In this document: positions 7,364 through 11,465 of the stretch, one piece after another
Layout of the letters: the number at the start of each line of letters is the position of its first letter
Numbering within the stretch: position 1 is the first letter of the stretch
Source: Bordetella parapertussis
GTDB lineage: Bacteria > Pseudomonadota > Gammaproteobacteria > Burkholderiales > Burkholderiaceae_B
DNA: 11,465 nucleotides
Reading direction: 5' to 3'
Assembly: GCA_945872285.1 (NCBI GenBank)
Contig: CAMBZR010000091.1
Location: 1 to 11,465, forward strand
Notes under the pieces: generated by a model
Told to the model about the DNA's origin: nothing
What the model saw: the letters and a program-made list of their open reading frames with translations, nothing else
Databases searched by the model: none
Program-made: the position numbers and the translations under genes

Positions 7364-8719
7364 TTAGGTTCGCATGAAACCTTCAAGTTCAGATGAAGCC
7401 CAACCAATTGCCTTCGCCACCGAGTCACCACCTTGTGTGCACTTAGCAATCATCTTGGTCATGGTTGCCTGAGCATAAATTTGCTGTGCAATCGCGACAG
7501 GTGCTGGTGCCGCAGCAATAGAGACAATCTCTTCGCCACGTGGTGGATAGTTGTAGGAAACACCGACAGGAGGCCCGACTTCAGCCCAGGTTTTGAAGTC
7601 ACGAAGATTAGAGTAACCAGGAATGTCATAGCCACCACTGCCAATCACCATTTTCTCGATACTGTCTCTGTCAGACAAATGCGTGAGCAAGCTTTTTGCG
7701 GCTGAGATATTTTTTGACCATTTCCACGTGCCCCAAAAAAACGGCAAACCAGGGGAAAAGCGACCCTTTGGTCCCTTGGGAGATGGAAACGTCCAGCACT
7801 GTTCTGCAACTTTTAAATTATCCCTAACAGCGACTGCCCAAGCACTAGGCGGGTTCATGATCAGCGAGCCTTGACCCGAGATCAGATACTTGTTATTCGA
7901 AGCGTCGTCCCAAGCAAACACGTCAGGCGGAATGACTTTCACCAAGCGTTGCATAAACTCTAGCACCTGCTTGGTTGCATCGGAGTTCACTGTAATGTTG
8001 CCTTTAGCATCGACCAACATTGCACCATAGGCTGCAAAGAGTGCGCCGACCCAATCCACCGAGTCCGTTGTTTGACCGAGTCCCAAACCAAAAGGATTGC
8101 CACCTTTATGACATTTCTCAGCGACCGACAAGAAAGTGTCCCAGGTCCATTGATCTTGCAGCGCCTTGTCTGGTTTTCCATTTACCCCTGGATACATTTT
8201 GACAACATCTAGATTGGCATATTTCGCTAAAAGATCTATGCGGCCACACGGCCCCTTGACTTGACTGCCATTGGTAGCTGGTACGCCGATCCAAGAGCCA
8301 TTGACTTTTCCAAGGTACTGCACGACGTCAGTCGCATTGCCGTTCTTTTTTATTGCTGCATTCACAATGTCATCCACTGGCACTAGGTTCTTAGCCTGAT
8401 TGGGTGCATCCCAACTGATCAATTGAAGAATGTCGTGTCCGGATTTGGCTTGTGCCTCTGCCACCGCGGTAAGTTGCAGTTTGCTACCCTGCGAGGTGAT
8501 GTAATCAATTTTGACATCCACCTTCTCTTTTTCTCCCCACTCCTTACAAAGCTTGGTGAGGGAATCGTTGGCGCCCGGAACCCAATGATCCCAAAAGCCA
8601 ATCGAAAGGCTGCCAGCGGCGTGCGCAGTTCTGATAAAGGGTGAGGCAATCGTCAGTGCTGAAGCAGAAGCTGCACCTGCAATCAGACGCCGACGAGAAA
8701 ATTTCACATTTGAAGCCAT
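7364..8719 (-). CDS. CUT1 ABC importer substrate-binding protein with Tat signal
   Basis: This 451-residue binding protein belongs to the extracellular solute-binding family 1 (MalE/UgpB type), which captures sugars, polyols or related solutes in the periplasm. The N-terminus has a twin-arginine motif SRRRLIAG at 8-15, then a hydrophobic stretch, and AHA at 32-34 as a likely cleavage site; export would thus be folded, through Tat. The mature part starts GSLSIGFWDHW and has the usual length. The ATG at 8719 has AGGAG 8 bases upstream, a strong ribosome site. It is the first gene of the importer operon; 100 bp with a stable hairpin separate it from the permeases, which suits the usual excess of binding protein. 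A perfect FNR-type box lies 106-119 bp upstream of the start. The solute is unknown. The monooxygenase 191 bp upstream on the same strand may or may not share a transcript. Confidence 0.93.
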   Translation of the reverse strand: MASNVKFSRRRLIAGAASASALTIASPFIRTAHAAGSLSIGFWDHWVPGANDSLTKLCKEWGEKEKVDVKIDYITSQGSKLQLTAVAEAQAKSGHDILQLISWDAPNQAKNLVPVDDIVNAAIKKNGNATDVVQYLGKVNGSWIGVPATNGSQVKGPCGRIDLLAKYANLDVVKMYPGVNGKPDKALQDQWTWDTFLSVAEKCHKGGNPFGLGLGQTTDSVDWVGALFAAYGAMLVDAKGNITVNSDATKQVLEFMQRLVKVIPPDVFAWDDASNNKYLISGQGSLIMNPPSAWAVAVRDNLKVAEQCWTFPSPKGPKGRFSPGLPFFWGTWKWSKNISAAKSLLTHLSDRDSIEKMVIGSGGYDIPGYSNLRDFKTWAEVGPPVGVSYNYPPRGEEIVSIAAAPAPVAIAQQIYAQATMTKMIAKCTQGGDSVAKAIGWASSELEGFMRT

Positions 8720-8818
8720 GAGTGTGTCTCCTGATAGTTAGAAAACGAACGAACCTAATGCCGTTACACCACTTCGCATAAATCCAAGCGCATTGATTTA
8801 AATAGTTATAAGCTTGGT

Positions 8819-8852
8819 TTACGATTGATCTGAATCAACAACCTAATCGTAA
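8819..8852. repeat. outer inverted repeat TTACGATT-N18-AATCGTAA
   Basis: Two perfect 8-bp arms (8819-8826 and 8845-8852) are separated by 18 bases. The left arm overlaps the first two bases of the FNR-type box at 8825-8838, which is nested inside. As RNA on either strand it could fold into a hairpin; as DNA it could be a second regulator's operator. No T-run follows, so a terminator is unlikely. Confidence 0.4.
8825..8838 (-). promoter_or_regulatory. perfect FNR-type box upstream of the importer operon
   Basis: TTGAT-CTGA-ATCAA matches the FNR/ANR consensus TTGAT-N4-ATCAA in all ten defined positions. Its centre is at 8831.5. A minus-strand -10-like hexamer TTTAAA at 8802-8797 lies where a class II promoter with the box centred at -41.5 would need it, placing the start near 8790, about 70 bases before the ATG at 8719. 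Neighbouring hexamers TATAAC and TATTTA are alternatives. FNR-family proteins act on such sites under low oxygen or nitrosative stress; which family member binds here is unknown. Confidence 0.6.
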
Positions 8853-8910
8853 TACCGAAGCTGATAATCAATGCTAGGGTTATCCATAATAAGCGCGATA
8901 AAAGCTTAGG

Positions 8911-10545
8911 CTACGTGATATCGAGTTCGGCATAACCACCCGCTGCAACGGCATCACAGCGTGCGCGAAAGTCTGGGCCTGAGCCACTGTAACGTGCAAG
9001 CACACGTACCGACTTACCCTCGACGTTCTTATTCACACCAGTCATCCACGAGTCGACGTCATTGGCCAAGAGACCCACAGAGGCGGCTTTGACGACGTCC
9101 ATCCATGCCTCAACGCTTTCTGAACTAGCTTCTACGCGTGAGAGATTTTTTGTTTGCATGTAGACGAGTAGTTGCGAGACCCACTCGACGTTATATTCAA
9201 GGATGCGGGGGATGTTGCCCAGGGCTCCCATTGGCCCCAGTATCATCAGCAAATTCGGAAAACCTGCGTTTTGAAAGCCATGAAAGGTTTTGGCGCCCGC
9301 GGCCCATTGCTCTTTAAGCGATTGGCCTCCTATGCCACGCAGGTCGATCTGATCGTAGGCGCCGGTCAGTGCGTCGAAGCCTGTCGCGTAGATAATCATG
9401 TCAAACTCAAAATCACGCTCTGTCGTTTTAATCCCAGTCGCGGTGATTCGCTCGATTGGGGTCTCGCGTAGATCGACCAATTCAACATTGGGCTGGTTAT
9501 AAGCCTCGAAATAGCCACTCTCAAGAGGCAGACGACGCGTTCCGAAACCATGGTTTTTAGGGATGAGTCTTTCGGCAGTGACGGGGTCTTTGACCCGCTG
9601 ACGAATTTTGTCAGCAATGAACTCGGACATCCAGGCATTCGTTTGAGGATCCGTCAAAAGATCGCGAAAATTTCCAACCGAAACAGAAAAACCTCGTTCT
9701 TTGTATAGTTTTTCCCAGAGCTCTTTACGCTCTTGCTCTGACACATCGACACCACGACGTGGATCAGGATTATGAAGAAAGCCAGAAACATTTTCGTGAC
9801 AACGTTTGAAGATATCTGGATAGGAAGCCTTGATCGTGCTTTGCTGTTCGGCAGTAATGAGACCGTTGTGTAAGGGCGCACTCCAGTTTGCTGTGCGCTG
9901 AAAAACGGTAAGCTGGCCGACCGTTTTGGCAACCTCTTGAATGGTTTGAATACCAGTCGCGCCGGTTCCTAATACCGCAACGCGTTTTCCTGCAAAGCTG
10001 ACGGGTTCATGCGGCCAGTTTGCTGTGTGGCAAGCAATGCCGGTATAGTCTTTGACACCTGCAATATTTGGCAGGGTCGGCACCGACAGCGGCCCAATCG
10101 CGGTGATAAGGAACTGCGCAACCAGTCGCTCACCGGTGTTTAAGGTTAAGTGCCAATCCCCTGTTGTTTCGTTCCACTCGGCACGGACCAGTTTGCGATT
10201 AAAAAGAATATCTTGGCGCAAGTTGAATTTATCAGCAACGAAACCGGCGTAACGCAGTGTTTCGGGTTGCGGGGCGAAATGCTCAGTCCAGTCCCATTCT
10301 TGGAGCAATTCTTTCGAAAAAGAGTAGCCATAGCTATAGCTTTCAGAATCAAACCGCGCGCCGGGGTAACGATTCCAATACCAGGTGCCCCCCACATTGC
10401 TGCCAGCCTCGATGACGCGCACCGACATGCCAAGCTCTCGCACACGAAACAGTTGATACATGCCGCCTAGCCCAGCCCCGATAATGATTACGTCAAGTTT
10501 CTGGGTGGGTGCTGGGTCGTTGATAGCGGTTTGGTTTGGATTCAT
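8911..10545 (-). CDS. type I Baeyer-Villiger monooxygenase, cyclohexanone monooxygenase-like
   Basis: This 544-residue cytoplasmic flavoprotein should insert one oxygen atom from O2 next to a ketone carbonyl, giving an ester or lactone, using FAD and NADPH. The FAD Rossmann motif GAGLGG is at 23-28. The second family motif GGTWYWNRYPGARFD (52-66) ends in the active-site aspartate D66. The Baeyer-Villiger fingerprint FxGxxxHxxxWP appears at 167-178 as YTGIACHTANWP, with Tyr in place of the first Phe. The NADPH Rossmann motif GTGATG is at 193-198, and R337/R338 align by position with the catalytic arginine of cyclohexanone-type enzymes. A late YATGFD motif follows. Length is normal. The ATG at 10545 has no evident Shine-Dalgarno. 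It lies 191 bp upstream of the importer operon on the same strand, with no clear terminator between. No esterase or alcohol dehydrogenase is in the window, so the natural ketone is unknown. N-hydroxylating relatives lack the exact fingerprint. Confidence 0.92.
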   Translation of the reverse strand: MNPNQTAINDPAPTQKLDVIIIGAGLGGMYQLFRVRELGMSVRVIEAGSNVGGTWYWNRYPGARFDSESYSYGYSFSKELLQEWDWTEHFAPQPETLRYAGFVADKFNLRQDILFNRKLVRAEWNETTGDWHLTLNTGERLVAQFLITAIGPLSVPTLPNIAGVKDYTGIACHTANWPHEPVSFAGKRVAVLGTGATGIQTIQEVAKTVGQLTVFQRTANWSAPLHNGLITAEQQSTIKASYPDIFKRCHENVSGFLHNPDPRRGVDVSEQERKELWEKLYKERGFSVSVGNFRDLLTDPQTNAWMSEFIADKIRQRVKDPVTAERLIPKNHGFGTRRLPLESGYFEAYNQPNVELVDLRETPIERITATGIKTTERDFEFDMIIYATGFDALTGAYDQIDLRGIGGQSLKEQWAAGAKTFHGFQNAGFPNLLMILGPMGALGNIPRILEYNVEWVSQLLVYMQTKNLSRVEASSESVEAWMDVVKAASVGLLANDVDSWMTGVNKNVEGKSVRVLARYSGSGPDFRARCDAVAAGGYAELDIT

Positions 10546-10672
10546 TTTGGCTTGTTGTTATTTAAATGATTGGGGAAAATTTACCACCATTTCATATCGC
10601 CCTGCAGGCATCGCAGCGCAGATCATGAGGCATACACCAAGCACGACTGCGGAAAAACCCCACCGCCGCCGC

Positions 10673-10714
10673 CCCTCGACTTACTGCTGGTTTGGCACAC
10701 CTCTGCATCGAGGG
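10673..10714. repeat. inverted repeat CCCTCGA-N28-TCGAGGG
   Basis: Two perfect 7-bp arms (10673-10679 and 10708-10714) flank a 28-base spacer. The loop is long and no T-run follows on either strand, so neither a terminator nor a compact operator is likely. It may be a weak transcript structure in the leader of the monooxygenase, or chance. Confidence 0.3.
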
Positions 10715-10812
10715 CTGGAGCTTAGAGCAGGCTGAAATTGCGCCTCCAAGCCCCGAAACTGGCCAATTGCTCTTAGCATTAGCGCACTGAGACTGCGATA
10801 GTCAAACAATCA

Positions 10813-10827
10813 TTGCATTAATAGCAA
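10813..10827. promoter_or_regulatory. TTGC-N7-GCAA dyad, possible antitoxin operator
   Basis: The 15-base dyad ends 18 bases before the toxin start codon and has the palindrome ATTAAT (10817-10822) at its centre; an overlapping CAAT-C-ATTG dyad lies at 10807-10815. HigA-type antitoxins usually repress their own promoter through such dyads, and the AT-rich core may overlap the -10 region. Only four bases per arm match, so chance is possible. Confidence 0.3.
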
Positions 10828-10845
10828 AAAAGAGATAAATTAACG

Positions 10846-11169
10846 ATGTGGACAGTCCAAGTTAGCCCGCTAGCTGAAACGGAACTGAGGACAATGCCCA
10901 CAGATATTCAGGCGCGTTTTGTGCACATTTCAGAAATGCTTCAAGAGTTTGGACCACAATCAGTCGGGCTACCGCATGTTCGTTTTTTGCAAGACAAGCT
11001 ACGGGAAATGCGAATGAAAGGCCGAGACGGCATCGCTCGGGCGATTTATGTTGCACAAACTGGCAAGCAGTTAGTGATGATGCATGTATTCATCAAAAAG
11101 ACCGAAAAAACACCACGCAAAGCTCTTAAAACAGCAGCAGAGCGACTACGGAGGATAAATAATGGATAG
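10846..11169 (+). CDS. higB: HigB/Gp49-type toxin (RelE superfamily)
   Basis: This 107-residue protein matches the phage-derived Gp49-like/HigB toxins, small RelE-fold ribonucleases that cleave mRNA at the ribosome. Signs are the short beta-strand start WTVQVSPLAE, the basic core DKLREMRMKGRDGIARAIYV (50-69), and HVFIKKTEKTP (80-90), which is the family's hallmark near the C-terminus before a basic helix. Length is normal for the family and the protein has no break, so it may be active. The ATG at 10846 has only a loose AAAGAG about 11 bases upstream, suggesting weak translation, as is common for toxins. The next gene starts 8 bp inside its 3' end and encodes an HTH antitoxin, giving the toxin-first order typical of higBA. 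Exact catalytic residues cannot be assigned by eye. The gene symbol denotes family only. Confidence 0.88.
   Translation: MWTVQVSPLAETELRTMPTDIQARFVHISEMLQEFGPQSVGLPHVRFLQDKLREMRMKGRDGIARAIYVAQTGKQLVMMHVFIKKTEKTPRKALKTAAERLRRINNG
11150..11154 (+). promoter_or_regulatory. strong ribosome binding site of the antitoxin
   Basis: GGAGG lies 7 bases before the ATG at 11162 and inside the toxin coding sequence. It is much stronger than the site before the toxin, which fits the need for an excess of antitoxin, and it fixes the antitoxin start. Confidence 0.8.
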
Positions 11170-11465
11170 CCTGAAAGAAGTTAAAGCACGCATATTGAAA
11201 GATGCCGAGGTCAGTGCCGAGTACGCATTGCAACAACCCGAGTTTGCCATCGCGCGCGAGCTTATCGCAGCACGTTTGCGAGTCGGAATAACACAAGCCG
11301 AGTTAGCGCAGCGCATGAGCACGACCCAATCTACGATTGCCAGATTAGAGAGTGGGCGCATGATGCCTTCAATGCGCACATTTGCTCGATATGCTCAAGC
11401 GACGAATAGCCATACCGTGGTGCGGTTGGTAGCAAACAAAAAAGCCCAACCTTGTGAGTTGAGCT
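11162..11465 (+). CDS. higA: HigA-type XRE-family antitoxin, stop codon outside window
   Basis: Translation from the ATG at 11162 gives at least 101 residues with no stop before the window edge. Residues 34-80 form an XRE/Cro-C1 helix-turn-helix: LRVGITQAELAQRMSTTQ (39-56) followed by STIARLESGRMMPS (57-70), the usual recognition-helix pattern. HigA antitoxins bind and neutralise HigB and repress the shared promoter. Residues 1-33 are a helical N-terminal extension that may contact the toxin. The gene overlaps the toxin gene by 8 bp, so translation is likely coupled. HigA proteins are about this length, so only a few residues should be missing. Confidence 0.88.
   Translation, partial: MDSLKEVKARILKDAEVSAEYALQQPEFAIARELIAARLRVGITQAELAQRMSTTQSTIARLESGRMMPSMRTFARYAQATNSHTVVRLVANKKAQPCELS
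11435..11465. terminator. possible terminator arm cut by the window edge
   Basis: An A-rich run (11435-11443) leads into a stem AGC-C-CAAC (11443-11450), loop CTTGTGA, and GTTG-A-GCT (11458-11465), with one C-A mismatch. If T residues follow beyond the edge, it would be a terminator usable from both strands at the end of the antitoxin gene. The T-run cannot be seen. Confidence 0.35.

Larger units (their letters stand above)
10546..10845. other. 300-bp divergent intergenic region
   Basis: No gene is supported here on either strand. It should hold the promoters of the monooxygenase (minus) and of the toxin-antitoxin pair (plus), but no good -35/-10 pair stands out. It contains a 7-bp inverted repeat at 10673-10714, a GC-rich run CACCGCCGCCGCCCC (10661-10675) and a small dyad at 10813-10827. 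The last 50 bases before the toxin are AT-rich. Confidence 0.6.

Noticed and set aside
8890..8908. A terminator after the monooxygenase gene (TAAGC, 9-base loop, GCTTA)
   Set aside because: The stem is only 5 bp, mostly AT, and no T-run follows on the minus strand.
10692..10707. A sigma-54-like promoter, TTGGCAC followed by TGC on the plus strand
   Set aside because: The distance between GG and GC is 9 bases instead of the required 10, and the -12 element is incomplete.
1..11465. CRISPR array, insertion sequence, integrase or rRNA/tRNA gene
   Set aside because: I saw no regularly spaced direct repeats, no transposase or integrase motifs, and no RNA gene signatures on either strand.

Overview
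The window looks like a piece of a beta-proteobacterial chromosome, most likely Burkholderiales. The main reasons are two Bug/TctC-type periplasmic binding proteins, a family greatly expanded in that order, together with an NDP-forming acyl-CoA synthetase, a CUT1-type ABC importer, a Baeyer-Villiger monooxygenase and a short HTH-PAS regulator. Base composition looks moderate and is visibly lower in the regulator gene. The placement is inferred from gene families only.

Layout, left to right. Positions 1-1974 (minus strand) hold a probable operon: a small hypothetical gene, a Bug/TctC binding protein, and the N-terminal 234 codons of an NDP-forming acyl-CoA synthetase cut by the left edge. A second Bug gene (2215-3195, plus) diverges from it across about 240 bp. 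A 341-bp gap full of inverted repeats leads to an HTH-PAS regulator (3537-4283, plus). Convergent to that, 4321-8719 (minus) is a complete importer operon read as binding protein, permease, permease, ATPase, with very tight junctions between the last three genes. Upstream of it on the same strand is a type I Baeyer-Villiger monooxygenase (8911-10545). After a 300-bp gap, a HigB/Gp49-type toxin and a HigA-type antitoxin (plus) run to the right edge; no stop codon of the antitoxin is seen.

How the genes may work together. The left half looks like uptake and CoA activation of an organic acid. The centre imports a small organic solute, probably a sugar-like or polyol-like compound, through a Tat-exported binding protein. 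The monooxygenase could act on a ketone from the same or a neighbouring pathway, but that is inference.

The strongest regulatory signal is a perfect FNR-type box (TTGAT-N4-ATCAA, 8825-8838) in front of the importer operon. It lies inside a longer dyad and at the right distance from a -10-like hexamer for class II activation, which suggests control by oxygen or redox state. Its half-site 8-mer CAGATCAA occurs six times in the window, four of them in intergenic DNA. A GC-rich hairpin after the binding-protein gene could give it a higher expression level than the permeases. I did not find a clearly new multi-gene defence or mobile system; the regulatory architecture and the HTH-PAS protein are the most interesting parts.
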